Below, piece after piece: positions 25,178-34,365 of a stretch of 64,000 nt of DNA (its first letter is position 1; each line of letters opens with the position of its first letter). The translations under genes were made by a program, and so were the position numbers. Source of the DNA: a bacterium (GTDB taxonomy: Bacteria > Electryoneota > RPQS01); NCBI GenBank assembly GCA_016721565.1, contig JADKHW010000025.1, positions 5,898 to 69,897 on the forward strand, written 5' to 3'. The notes under the pieces were generated by a model. That model saw nothing but the letters and a program-made list of their open reading frames with translations. It ran no database searches and was not told the DNA's origin.

Positions 25178-26432
25178 CCTCGTTCCGATCGTTATTCTGC
25201 TTTTCTTAGGCTTTGTTTGGGCAAAAACTCAGATGGAGCCAGAGAAGCATTTGGGCCGTACGCTGCCTTATACGAATCACGTGCGCGCGCCGCATCATTC
25301 GCTGGATGTGCTATACACGTCGACAGATAGTCTGCCGCGCGGCATTCACGATTTGCAGACGACTACCGCGACGATTGACATTCCCGAATCGATTAATATT
25401 GAAGATATTGACGTGGGGATGACGATACAGCATACGTGGGTGCGAGACCTGACGATTTGGCTAGAGCGGGATTCGTCGTATCTTGATTCAGTTGTTGATC
25501 ACATCGTTTTTGAAATCGATACGATTATCGGACAAGATACAACGTTCAGCCGCGATACCGTTTGGCGTGACATTTTTATTGATTCAATTGCTTCTGTTCA
25601 ATTGCTGGATCTATTTCCCGGTGACTCGATTGTCAACATGACCGATTTTTGGTTTGACGACGATGCGGGGCGGGGAGTCTATGAAGCCTTGCCGCCGCTA
25701 ACGGGTGGTTACAGACCGTTGCGTAGTTTGGACAGCATGTTTGTCGGACACAATGCGCAAGGGGACTGGCGCTTGAAAGTGCGTGACCGCTATTTGTTTG
25801 ACGAGGGGTCGCTGCAGAATTTCTGGATAGAGATAAACGGCGTTGCGTCGTTGTCGGGAACAGTGACGAACACTGTGAATAGTAATCCGATTGTCGGTGC
25901 TTCAATTTTTGTCATTGATACTACAGTCATCGACACCACGCAAGTGGACTCAACAGGTGCAGACACTGTCGCGGTCGGGTTGACTTTGACAAACGGAACT
26001 TATAGCATATCGCGAATCGATCAGGGTAGTTATCGGGTCGTGGCTGCTGCTGCGAATTTCGATACCGCATTTGCGGATATTGCAATCGTCACGGGGCAAA
26101 CCACTATTCAGGATTTTTCACTCTCAACTAATTCTGAGTTTATCAATTTTACTTACCACGGCGACTCAATTCAAATACCCGATTTCGGTCGGATAGAAGT
26201 TCCGCTCGTGGTCAGCTCGCAAGGTACAGTACAGGATTTGGATGTAACCATAAACTGCGCGAGTACATGGATTGGCGAAATGGTGTTCACGCTGAAGCAT
26301 CCGGGCGGCGATACGATTACACTGTTCAAGACCGACAATCCGTTGATTGATATCGGCGACGATATGATCAATTGCCGATTTGATGATGAAGCCAGTCAAT
26401 CATTTGAAGCAGGACAGCCCCTTTACGGGTAG
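25158..26432 (+). CDS. T9SS cargo with P-domains, N-terminal part
   Basis: The most likely start is TTG 25158, inside the GNAT 3' end, which gives a signal peptide (RKNSLVPIVILLFLGFVWA). Residues about 60-230 form a proprotein convertase P-domain (IDIPESINIEDIDVGMTIQH, WFDDDAGRGVYEALPPLTGG, GDWRLKVRDRYLFDEGSL). Residues about 235-320 are a carboxypeptidase-regulatory-like domain (LSGTVTNTVNSNPIVGASIF). A second P-domain begins at about 330 (IEVPLVVSSQGTVQDLDVTI, NCRFDDEASQSF). The frame ends in PLYG at a CCCC run (26418-26421); the protein clearly continues in another frame. Confidence 0.78.
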   Translation: MISRKNSLVPIVILLFLGFVWAKTQMEPEKHLGRTLPYTNHVRAPHHSLDVLYTSTDSLPRGIHDLQTTTATIDIPESINIEDIDVGMTIQHTWVRDLTIWLERDSSYLDSVVDHIVFEIDTIIGQDTTFSRDTVWRDIFIDSIASVQLLDLFPGDSIVNMTDFWFDDDAGRGVYEALPPLTGGYRPLRSLDSMFVGHNAQGDWRLKVRDRYLFDEGSLQNFWIEINGVASLSGTVTNTVNSNPIVGASIFVIDTTVIDTTQVDSTGADTVAVGLTLTNGTYSISRIDQGSYRVVAAAANFDTAFADIAIVTGQTTIQDFSLSTNSEFINFTYHGDSIQIPDFGRIEVPLVVSSQGTVQDLDVTINCASTWIGEMVFTLKHPGGDTITLFKTDNPLIDIGDDMINCRFDDEASQSFEAGQPLYG

Positions 26433-26863
26433 CTTCCGTCCGCTGGATTCTTGGCACGATTTTGACAATCGTTCAGCGGAAGGTACATGGACACTAAATT
26501 GTGAAGATTATGCGCAGGGCGATTCGGCTAAGCTTGCAGGTTCACTTGCATTTACAAATGGCTCCTGCGGCTACGGACGATGCCCCAATCAGCGTTCCAG
26601 AGCTGTTTCACCTTCATCCGGCCTATCCAAATCCGTTCAATGCGAACGTCAGTTTGAGTTTGGATGTGACGCGGACGCAGAATGTTCAGCTTCAGGTGTT
26701 TGACATTACGGGCCGGTTGGTCGAAACGCTGCATAGCGGAAAGCTGAATGCAGGTTCGCATAGATTTATTTGGTCACCGCTGACTGCCGCGAGCGGAATG
26801 TATTTCGTGCGCGCATATTCGCAAGACTTGTCACAGACGATTAAGGTCGTCTTGTTGAAATAG
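26422..26863 (+). CDS. T9SS cargo with P-domains, C-terminal part
   Basis: After the first shift the P-domain continues with PFTGSFRPLDSWHDF, EGTWTLNCEDYA and KLAGSLAFTNGSC. A second shift near 26560-26590 leads to APISVPELFHLHPAYPNPFN, QLQVFDITGRLVETL and the end QTIKVVLLK, a T9SS type A sorting domain. With both repairs the protein from 25158 to 26863 has about 570 residues. Surface display is inferred from the signal peptide and sorting domain. Confidence 0.72.
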
Positions 26864-26937
26864 TATTTAGAACCATTCTTATAATCATCCGGCTCGTTCC
26901 CCGGGCGAGCGGACAAAAAAACAGAAGAGAGAGACAC

Positions 26938-27597
26938 ATGCAAAAATTTGGAAAACTTTTAATCTTGGCGGCATGCCTGGCGCTGATTAGTTCAGCGATT
27001 GCCGGCAAGGTCAAGGGACCCGATGCCAGCTTAGTCGGCAAGAACGGTACGGTTCAGTACGTTACGCAAGGCGCTTCCGATTTTCAGCTTCCGGCTGTCG
27101 GAACGCGCAATCCTAATTCGCTTGACGAAGTAATCATCTCGGAAAACTTTGACGCGCTTACGCCCGGCTCGCTTCCGACGGGTTGGATCATGGTTGACGT
27201 GGACAATGCAAATTGCTCCGATGCCAACTGGCCGTTCGATCAGTCTGAATGGACCACTCTTGGTGCACCGTTCCCTGCCCACAGCGGTACGAACCAAGCT
27301 GGGAACGTTTACAATGACGGCGCAGTTCCGAACAACGATTGGTTGATCCTTCCGCAGCAAAACCTGACGGGCGAAATCACGCTGACCTTCTGGGCCGCTT
27401 CACAGCAGGCTCCGTACCTTGAGACGTTTGCGGTCAAGGTTTCGACGACGGGAACGGATCCGGAAGATTTTACGAACACCATTCAGACCTTCACGAGCAT
27501 TCCAATTACTTGGACTGAGCATGTGATTGACCTGAGTGCCTATGCGGGCGCGCCGTTTTACGTTGCGTTCCACCCACGTCTGTTGACATGTGGGTGA
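26938..27597 (+). CDS. T9SS cargo with adhesin-like domain, N-terminal part
   Basis: Signal peptide at 1-22 (KLLILAACLALISSAIAG). Residues about 60-215 form a choice-of-anchor-J / cleaved adhesin type domain: ISENFDALTPGSLPTGWIMV, SGTNQAGNVYND, PNNDWLILPQQNL, TFWAASQQAPYLETFAVKVS and ITWTEHVIDLSAYAG. The frame runs off at the CCC run 27573-27575 (HPRLLTCG), whereas another frame continues with TSVDMWVIKIDDILLEAGEA. It lies 74 bases after the related P-domain gene and probably shares its transcript. Confidence 0.8.
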   Translation: MQKFGKLLILAACLALISSAIAGKVKGPDASLVGKNGTVQYVTQGASDFQLPAVGTRNPNSLDEVIISENFDALTPGSLPTGWIMVDVDNANCSDANWPFDQSEWTTLGAPFPAHSGTNQAGNVYNDGAVPNNDWLILPQQNLTGEITLTFWAASQQAPYLETFAVKVSTTGTDPEDFTNTIQTFTSIPITWTEHVIDLSAYAGAPFYVAFHPRLLTCG

Positions 27598-28630
27598 TCA
27601 AGATTGACGACATTCTGCTCGAAGCCGGCGAAGCCCTCCGACAGGAACGATTGCCGGTACGGTGACTGCATTTGGTACGGGCACCCCGATTGTCGGTGCG
27701 ACCGTTCAAGTTGAAGGCGGCCCGAGCGCTACGACGGTTGCGGGCGGTGCTTACACAATGAGCGTGCCTGCCGGAACCTATAACGTGACGGCCAGCGCAG
27801 CGAACTACGAAGACGATACCTCGACCGGCGTGGTCGTTGTTGCAAGCCAGACCACGACGTCCAACTTCGAATTGCTCGTATCCAATATCGTCACGACGAA
27901 CTACACCTCTGCCGCCACGCCGGTGAACATACCGGATGATGACGATGCGGGTGCTACCAAGAACTTGGTCATCAATGACGACTTCTTGATTGACGACGTG
28001 GACGTGACCGTGAACATCACACACACCTACATTTCGGATTTGGATCTTTATCTTGTTGCTCCGTGGGGCGATTCAGTTCAATTGGCTGAAGACCCGACAA
28101 CTTTCCCCCCAGGCGCGAACATGACGAATTGCCGCTTTGATGACGAAGCTGCAACAGAGTTTGACTATACGACCGGCACGCCGCCGTTCACCGGTAGCTT
28201 CCAGCCATTTGGCGAACTGGAAGCCTTCGACGGTTTCACCTCGATGGGTACGTGGAGACTGCGAGCTGTTGATAACGAATCTGCAGACGTCGGCACGATT
28301 GGAATCTTCATCATTCACATCACGCATGAAGCTGAAGCTGTTGGTGATCGCGGCGAAGGCATCCCGACGGGCTTTGCGTTGCATGAAGCCTTCCCGAATC
28401 CGTTCAACCCGACCACGCGCATTGACTTTGACGTGCCGGTGACGACGAATGCGGACTTGACGATTTACAATTCGCTCGGTCAGGAAGTCGCAACGCTCGC
28501 CAGCGGTACGATGAATGCCGGTCTGCACACGGTGTATTTCGATGCATCGTCGCTGACCTCGGGAATCTACTTCGCTCAGCTTCGCGCGGGTAATTTTGTC
28601 TCAACGCAAAAGCTTGTGTTGATGAAGTAA
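27598..28630 (+). CDS. T9SS cargo with adhesin-like domain, C-terminal part
   Basis: A second shift at about 27631-27640 brings in the frame that encodes GTIAGTVTAFGTGTPIVGAT (carboxypeptidase-regulatory-like), then a P-domain (VNIPDDDDAGATKNLVIND, NMTNCRFDDEAATEF, GTWRLRAVDNESADVGTIG) and the T9SS domain FPNPFNPTTRIDFDV ending in TQKLVLMK. The domain set is the same as in the gene before it, in a different order, so the two are paralogues. A strong terminator follows. Confidence 0.8.
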
Positions 28631-28686
28631 GTAGCTCGACTGGGGCATCCGCAGCGGATGCTGCAACGATATTGCTTGATAGAAAA

Positions 28687-28717
28687 GCGGCGGCTCGAAA
28701 GAGCCGCCGCTCTTTTT
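28687..28717 (+). terminator. Terminator after the P-domain genes
   Basis: GCGGCGGCTC pairs with GAGCCGCCGC around GAAA and is followed by TCTTTTT. Confidence 0.92.
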
Positions 28718-28946
28718 GTGAGAATATCACTCACGATTAATGACCCTCGTTATGCCTCCCAGAGAGTCTCATTGGTTATCACCAAATTGTTTGAAAACAT
28801 ATGTTATGATACGAACCCACAGTATAGATCAGCGTGTAAATACTTGCACAGGCAAAAATGCGAGCGTATATTGTGCACGTTGCTTTTGCGCAACCTCAAA
28901 CCGATCTCCCTGTCATCCGGTTACCTCCCAGCCGGATGAGACAATG
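28718..28946 (+). other. Intergenic segment ending in its own terminator, possible small RNA
   Basis: About 230 bases between two strong terminators. Short open frames are present but none has a ribosome binding site and family signal. The part 28910-28942 can fold (ATCCGG with CCGGAT), and a terminator follows at once, which would fit a short untranslated RNA. No known RNA family was recognised. Confidence 0.3.
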
Positions 28947-28976
28947 AAGCCCTCGCTGCAAAGCGGGGGCTTTTTT
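28947..28976 (+). terminator. Second terminator-like hairpin
   Basis: AAGCCCTCGCT pairs with AGCGGGGGCTT (one wobble) around a short loop, followed by TTTTTT. It is 230 bases after the terminator of the upstream gene, so it may end a separate transcript. Confidence 0.75.
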
Positions 28977-29242
28977 GCATGATAAGGAATTCACGAAATC
29001 CGTTCGCATTTTGCATAACTATAGTTCATAGCCTCCTTTTATTTGCAAACCAAATCCGGAAGAAGTCAACCTTGTGTACGTCGGCATAACTTAAATTTTA
29101 TCATCTTTCACTTCGATTATTTGCATAGACAATTGAATCAAATATTTACAAATTTACTTTGACAGAAATACAATTCAAGATGTTATAGCATTAGTCAAGA
29201 AATCATTTTGTAACTATTTTACGTTGCCGACCCGCAACATGA

Positions 29243-29271
29243 TTGCTATGCTGCCCCGGCTGACTTATATT
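29243..29271 (+). promoter_or_regulatory. Promoter of the T9SS protein at 29319
   Basis: TTGCTA, 17 bases, TATATT, with transcription start expected 41 bases before the ATG at 29319. The 29-base element lies at the end of an AT-rich stretch (28980-29240) with no gene; a second TTGACA occurs at 29159 with a poor -10. Confidence 0.6.
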
Positions 29272-29318
29272 TGGGTGTCGAATTATAGAATGCATACATG
29301 AAAGAGCTGAGGAGACCC

Positions 29319-30506
29319 ATGAAAAAATTTAGCGCGTTTGTTTTGCTTGCCGCATTGATCTCGACTGCCGCTTATGCAATTCCGCCGTGTGAAGCGACGG
29401 GCTGCCGCACACAGACGCAAGGCGGTTGGGGCAACGATTGCCACGGCGGCAATCCGGGTTGCTATCGCGACGCACATTTCGCCGAAGCATTTCCAAGCGG
29501 CTTGACCATCGGCGGCACGTTTACGATTCAATTTTCGTCCGCTAATGCCATTAGAATCTTTTTGCCAGCAGGAAGCACAGGTGGTTCGTTAACACAAAAT
29601 CACACTGATCCGGCCAGCACCGAAGCCGGAGTGTTCGCAGGTCAAGTGACTGCTCTTGCATTGTCGCTTGGATTTTCGGATGCCGGACTTCCAGGTTTCT
29701 GTGATTTAGGAAGCCTCTACTATCTCAGTCCTATCGCAATCGACGGCAGTCCGTTCTCCGGCATGACTGTTTATGAATTGTTTGATCTTGCCAATGAAGT
29801 GCTCGGCGGCAATCTTGCCAACTTGCCCGGCGGCACGACGCTTTCTAATTTGAATGACGTCATCACGGCGATCAACGAAAACTATGATAACGGCACAACT
29901 GATAACGGAGATCTCGTCTGTGATATTGAGCTTGCAGCTGAATTGATTTCGTTCTCAGCAGTTGCACGCGATGGTTCAATTGAACTCGCTTGGGCCACCG
30001 CATCGGAAAGCGACGTGCAGCGATTTGAGGTTGAACGCGCAGTCAATGGCAATTGGAGTGTCGTGGGTATTGTGAACGGACTTGGCGACAGCCCAGTCGG
30101 TCATAGCTACCGCTTTGCCGATGAGAACATCATTAACGGCACGACCTACAGCTATCGTTTGGCCGAGCTTGCCGCAAACGGCAATCGCAGCACGATGCCG
30201 AATGTTGTCCAAGTGGAAGCGGGAATTGAATCCGCATTGCCGACAGAGTTTTCACTTATGCAGAACTATCCGAATCCGTTTAACCCAAGCACGCAGATTT
30301 CGTTCTCGCTGCCTGATGCTTCGAACGTAACTTTGGCGGTGTTTGACGCACTGGGCAGGAATGTGGGCACTTTGGTGAAGGGTACGATGGCTGCAGGCAC
30401 GCATAATGTCAATTTTGACGCCGCGAATTTGTCGAACGGTATCTACTTCTATCAGCTTAAGGCCGGAGAATTTTCCGCTGTCCGTAAGATGATGCTGTTG
30501 AAATAA
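29319..30506 (+). CDS. Secreted protein with T9SS sorting domain
   Basis: 395 residues from the ATG at 29319, which follows GAGGAG. The signal peptide is KKFSAFVLLAALISTAAYA. The N-terminal domain starts with a Cys-rich turn (CEATGCRTQTQGGWGNDC) and runs through FAEAFPSGLTIGGTFTIQF, AIRIFLPAGSTGGSL, VFAGQVTALALSLGF and LNDVITAINENYDNGT; I have no family name for it. A fibronectin-like linker (IELAWATASESDVQRFEVER) leads to the T9SS domain (NYPNPFNPSTQISFSL, end VRKMMLLK). The domain layout suggests a cell-surface protein; function unknown. Terminator follows at once. Confidence 0.85.
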   Translation: MKKFSAFVLLAALISTAAYAIPPCEATGCRTQTQGGWGNDCHGGNPGCYRDAHFAEAFPSGLTIGGTFTIQFSSANAIRIFLPAGSTGGSLTQNHTDPASTEAGVFAGQVTALALSLGFSDAGLPGFCDLGSLYYLSPIAIDGSPFSGMTVYELFDLANEVLGGNLANLPGGTTLSNLNDVITAINENYDNGTTDNGDLVCDIELAAELISFSAVARDGSIELAWATASESDVQRFEVERAVNGNWSVVGIVNGLGDSPVGHSYRFADENIINGTTYSYRLAELAANGNRSTMPNVVQVEAGIESALPTEFSLMQNYPNPFNPSTQISFSLPDASNVTLAVFDALGRNVGTLVKGTMAAGTHNVNFDAANLSNGIYFYQLKAGEFSAVRKMMLLK

Positions 30507-30526
30507 TCATCAATCAAATACGACGT

Positions 30527-30559
30527 AAAACGCCCGTCCGAGATTCGGACGGGCGTTTT
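30527..30559. terminator. Bidirectional terminator
   Basis: CGCCCGTCCGA pairs with TCGGACGGGCG around three bases, flanked by AAAA and TTTT, between converging genes. Confidence 0.92.
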
Positions 30560-30577
30560 GTTTTACAAAATTGAAGG

Positions 30578-32560
30578 TTACTTGCCGAGCTTTTGCGCGT
30601 ACTCAGGCCAATAACTATTGTTTGGATCTTCACGTGAATAGAACGTCAAGAGACTTCTTGCCGTGGCAATGTCTCCGGTCTTTGCGACGGAGTCCACCAT
30701 GCATGCTCGCGAAATCCACTTCTTCATGGTGTTTCCGTATGCGACGGTCGAATCAACGAGTAATGCTGTATCTACTAAATCACGTGCGCGCGTAAGTTCT
30801 CCGCGTTTCGCCTGTGCAGTTGCATAGTAGAATAGATTACCAGCATACTCTTTGTTGGCGCGCGCGGCTTCCATTGCATAGTATGAAGCTTCGTTTATTT
30901 TGTCTGACAGCTTGTAGGCTTCTGCCAGATTGTACAGATAGCGCGGGTTCTTGTCCGAGGCAACGGCCTTCTCCCACGCTTCGACGCGCTTGTCAAGTTC
31001 ACCTGTCTTCTGATAATAGAGAGCCAGATTCTCCCAGCCGTAGCCTGAGCGCGATGCGTCTATGTTGAGCAGCGCTCTGAAATGCGCGATGGCTGAACTT
31101 TCCACTGTCTGCACAACGACGGCCGGAACGAGAATCAGCAGAATGATTGCCAACAGACTCGCGCGCAATTTAGGAAGTTGAATTGCATCAAACTCGAATT
31201 GCGAAAGTCTCCAAGCTCCGTAAAACATCGTCGGCCACAGCGCGGCGGTAACGATGTCCCAATCGCGAGCCATGCCTAAGTTCGGACTGAAGACGGCGGC
31301 GAAAAACGCGCTCGCTCCGGCGGCGAGTAGCAGGAAGTTCTCTTGATTGTTCGCGCGAACACTGCCTGATCTTCTACGCGTCAACACAAGCGCCAAAACC
31401 GCTGCTCCGCAGGCCCACCATGCGAGATTGATGAGGTCCATGAAATGCCTGACCGAGAGAAGCGCGTAACCATCCTTCACCCATAACGGCAAAAGCGGCA
31501 TTACGCTGATCCACCCTCTCCATCCTTTGACATATAGATAACTGACCAAACCTATCGCAAGAAACGCAATGACAAGAATTTTCATCCGTTTGAACTGCGC
31601 AGTAGTGTCTTGCTGATCTTGATCACGCTGCTCAAAGTGCATCGTCCATAACAGATACACGAGTGCGGGCAGCATCACAATCGCCATATAGTGCATGCAG
31701 ACGGCGAGCATGAATAGCAGAATCGGGATAATAGGAATGGTGCGCGGGGGTTCCATTGCTTTGAGTCCGGCTATCAGGAACAGAACCATCGCCAGCGTAA
31801 CCCACGCGTAGTTCTCAACATAGCCAAAATAGGCCAGCCAACCACCGCACGACAAGATCATCAGCCAGAAGACACTCGGTTCAAACTCTTGGCGCGAACG
31901 GACAAACCGCAGGAGGATTAAAACAAGCAAGACTCCAGCTATAGCAGACAATATTCTGTAGCACCACATCGCAAGCACGCGGTACTTGAGTTGCCGCTCA
32001 ACCCGAGCTTGCTGTCCGGCGCGGCCTTTCTCAACTTTGATGTCCGGTCCAACCAGCTGCATCGCGATTCGGAACGCACCTTCATGCAGCAGCATTGTGC
32101 CTGGCTCTTTTTGCGAGAAGAACCTTCCTGGTGGAATGGTCTCATTGGATTCGATCATGTCACCGACGTGCGCAAGCCGCGTCAAACAAAGTTGACCGTC
32201 TCCCAGCAAACTGCCTTGCACGCTTAGAAGTGTAAACAAAGCGAACGCTGCAATGGCCAACTGTTTTGGTTTAATTGAAATCTTGCGCAACACTTCGTGT
32301 TCGACAATTCGAATACCATATGGAGACAACAGCAGCGCCGCTAACAGTAGTAGCGGGATTGCAAGTGCAAGATGCATAAACGCAAATTGATGCGCGGCCC
32401 AAATCCGCCACTCGGGAACAAGCAGTGCAAGCACAGACAACGCCAATGTGGCCACACCGAACCACCAAATTGCCGTAATGACTCTATTGTCAACAGGCTC
32501 TTTGACGATTGGAACGATCTCTGGGACGTGCTCAGCTTTGGGCAACTTGTGCTTTGCCAT
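30578..32560 (-). CDS. Polytopic membrane protein with C-terminal TPR, GT-C-like
   Basis: 660 residues. Roughly eleven to thirteen membrane segments fill residues 28-500; the loop with GDMIESNETIPPGRFFSQKE and the later GMARDWDIV motif resemble dolichol-phosphate-mannose-type (GT-C) glycosyltransferases. The end, about 520-660, is a TPR-like helical region (YGWENLALYYQKTGELDKRV, YLYNLAEAYKLSDKINEA, NLFYYATAQAKRGELTRA). It overlaps the GT2 gene by 29 bases and is the last gene of the three-gene glycosyltransferase operon. A role in sugar transfer to an exported lipid or protein is inferred from context only. Confidence 0.65.
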   Translation of the reverse strand: MAKHKLPKAEHVPEIVPIVKEPVDNRVITAIWWFGVATLALSVLALLVPEWRIWAAHQFAFMHLALAIPLLLLAALLLSPYGIRIVEHEVLRKISIKPKQLAIAAFALFTLLSVQGSLLGDGQLCLTRLAHVGDMIESNETIPPGRFFSQKEPGTMLLHEGAFRIAMQLVGPDIKVEKGRAGQQARVERQLKYRVLAMWCYRILSAIAGVLLVLILLRFVRSRQEFEPSVFWLMILSCGGWLAYFGYVENYAWVTLAMVLFLIAGLKAMEPPRTIPIIPILLFMLAVCMHYMAIVMLPALVYLLWTMHFEQRDQDQQDTTAQFKRMKILVIAFLAIGLVSYLYVKGWRGWISVMPLLPLWVKDGYALLSVRHFMDLINLAWWACGAAVLALVLTRRRSGSVRANNQENFLLLAAGASAFFAAVFSPNLGMARDWDIVTAALWPTMFYGAWRLSQFEFDAIQLPKLRASLLAIILLILVPAVVVQTVESSAIAHFRALLNIDASRSGYGWENLALYYQKTGELDKRVEAWEKAVASDKNPRYLYNLAEAYKLSDKINEASYYAMEAARANKEYAGNLFYYATAQAKRGELTRARDLVDTALLVDSTVAYGNTMKKWISRACMVDSVAKTGDIATARSLLTFYSREDPNNSYWPEYAQKLGK

Positions 32561-34301
32561 GTGGTATTTTGCTTAAGGCATCGAGTCGCTCTTGCTCCAC
32601 GACGCGCCTACTCTCAATAGTAAAGATGAAGAAATGCGCGAACGAAATCGTATAGACAAAAGTCCAGAACAACAGAATGTACACAAAGGGTGCGACAGCT
32701 TCGGTGCGGGACATGTGAAACAGCAATCCGCCGATGATTAACAACGTAACGAAGATATAACTTTGCGGCGTTTTCCAGAACGGCTTATGCACATGAATGG
32801 CTTTCTTGGGAGCGGGGACAAAAATCCTCACGTTGCCGAACACGCCACGCAAAACGGACGTGACATACACAGGCAACGTGTTGGCAAGCAGCCCTTGCAG
32901 CAGCACGAGATTTCGCAGCGAATAGCCGCGTAGCCGCATGTGCACATACGGAAACAGTGCAACCGCGACATACAAGGGATAAACTGAAAGATAGACGTAG
33001 TCGATTGGCCTCATCGTGGGCTGTAAATACCAATCCGCGCCGCCGACTCCGAACCTAACGAACAACAGAAGCAGCATTGGTACCGTCGCCAGATAACCAA
33101 GCGCGAGTGTCACAAAGTAATAGCCCGATGACCACAAGTAATCGATTGCAATCTTAAACGGAACGCGGTTCTTTGTCCATTGATTTTTCCATACAATTCT
33201 GGCGACCGAGGTGTTACCCGTGGCCCAGCGACGCTGTTGCTTCCAATAACCGTACACTGTCGTTGGCCCCATCCCAATTGCGTAAGCCTTGCGATGATAG
33301 AGCGACTTCCATCCTTTCGCATGCAACCAAAACGACGTCATCAAATCTTCCGATACGGTGTGCTCGTCCCATCCGCCGACGCTGTCGAGCGCGTCAATTC
33401 GCATCACAAAATTCGACCCGCAGCACAAGGCCTGCTCGTTTGCACCTTTGGCCTCCATCACCGAGTCGTACAGTAGCATCTCCTGCATCGCCGCCGCGCG
33501 AGTGGTCCACGTCTCTTCGGCATTTGCATAAAGCTGAGGGGTCTGCACAAACGCGAAACCGTCATCTTGTTCCAAGAGCGGCACGAGTTCGCGTAAGGCT
33601 TCAGGCTTGATCTCGTGATCGACATCAAAGATCGCGATGTACTTTGCGTCCCCGCGCAAACTCGGCAGTGAATCGTTTAGCGCACCGGCCTTGTGTCCGC
33701 GATTTGGAATGTCGTGCACCGACACGCCCAACTCTTCTGCAACTCGCGTGCAGGCAGCCTTGTTCTCCGGTGTGCGCGAGTTTTCAATCAGATAGGCTCG
33801 ATAATTTGGGTAATCAAGCTGCTTGACGGTGCGTAAGCTACGTTCGAGAATATCCGGATCCTCGTCACAGCAGGCAATCATAATCAGCACTTCTGGAGCA
33901 GGCTCCTGCAGCGGCAACGTCGGCGGAAGTTTGTAGCGATGCGTCGCGCGCCAGCAATAGAAGATGTACAAGAGCCAATGTGACAGCACAAGCAGTTCAC
34001 AACCAAGCAGAACAAATAGTCCGAACGCGTGCACGGGTTCCCAACCCGTTGCGCGCAAGCTTGCGGTGTTGGCAATTTGCGCGAGTACGTACTTCATAAA
34101 CGGGATTCGCAAACCCTGCACAAAGATAAATACAATCGCCATCACAAAAAACCACGCCGTCACAGTTCGGCGCAGTGCGGGTGTACGGCGGTATTGATCA
34201 AACACCGTGTTGATCTCGGTTCGCGGTTTATAGCCCAGCATAATCAGCGCGGCCAACAGCAAAACTACGAGCGCGGTGTAAATTCCTATCGAAAGAATCA
34301 T
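32532..34301 (-). CDS. Family 2 glycosyltransferase, cellulose-synthase-like
   Basis: 589 residues with two N-terminal membrane segments, a cytoplasmic GT2 domain and five to six C-terminal membrane segments. The GT2 motifs are complete: ACCDEDPDILERSL, NRGHKAGALNDSL, the metal-binding DVDH, TVSEDLMTSFWLHAKGW and QRRWATGNTS (QxxRW). This is the layout of processive BcsA-like synthases, which both polymerise and export a polysaccharide, but no PilZ domain is visible. The product is unknown. It sits between two GT-C-like genes; the downstream start lies inside its 3' end. Confidence 0.88.
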   Translation of the reverse strand: MILSIGIYTALVVLLLAALIMLGYKPRTEINTVFDQYRRTPALRRTVTAWFFVMAIVFIFVQGLRIPFMKYVLAQIANTASLRATGWEPVHAFGLFVLLGCELLVLSHWLLYIFYCWRATHRYKLPPTLPLQEPAPEVLIMIACCDEDPDILERSLRTVKQLDYPNYRAYLIENSRTPENKAACTRVAEELGVSVHDIPNRGHKAGALNDSLPSLRGDAKYIAIFDVDHEIKPEALRELVPLLEQDDGFAFVQTPQLYANAEETWTTRAAAMQEMLLYDSVMEAKGANEQALCCGSNFVMRIDALDSVGGWDEHTVSEDLMTSFWLHAKGWKSLYHRKAYAIGMGPTTVYGYWKQQRRWATGNTSVARIVWKNQWTKNRVPFKIAIDYLWSSGYYFVTLALGYLATVPMLLLLFVRFGVGGADWYLQPTMRPIDYVYLSVYPLYVAVALFPYVHMRLRGYSLRNLVLLQGLLANTLPVYVTSVLRGVFGNVRIFVPAPKKAIHVHKPFWKTPQSYIFVTLLIIGGLLFHMSRTEAVAPFVYILLFWTFVYTISFAHFFIFTIESRRVVEQERLDALSKIPHGKAQVAQS

Positions 34302-34365
34302 AAATTCAGGGAATCCGGTAAAAGCGGACCAAAGTCGAGGGGTACGGCTTTGCGCTCGCGCAAAG

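Noticed and set aside
28658..28939. Frames of 80-93 codons between two terminators
   Set aside because: One runs through the first terminator, neither has a ribosome binding site or recognisable domain; the cysteines in one frame look accidental.
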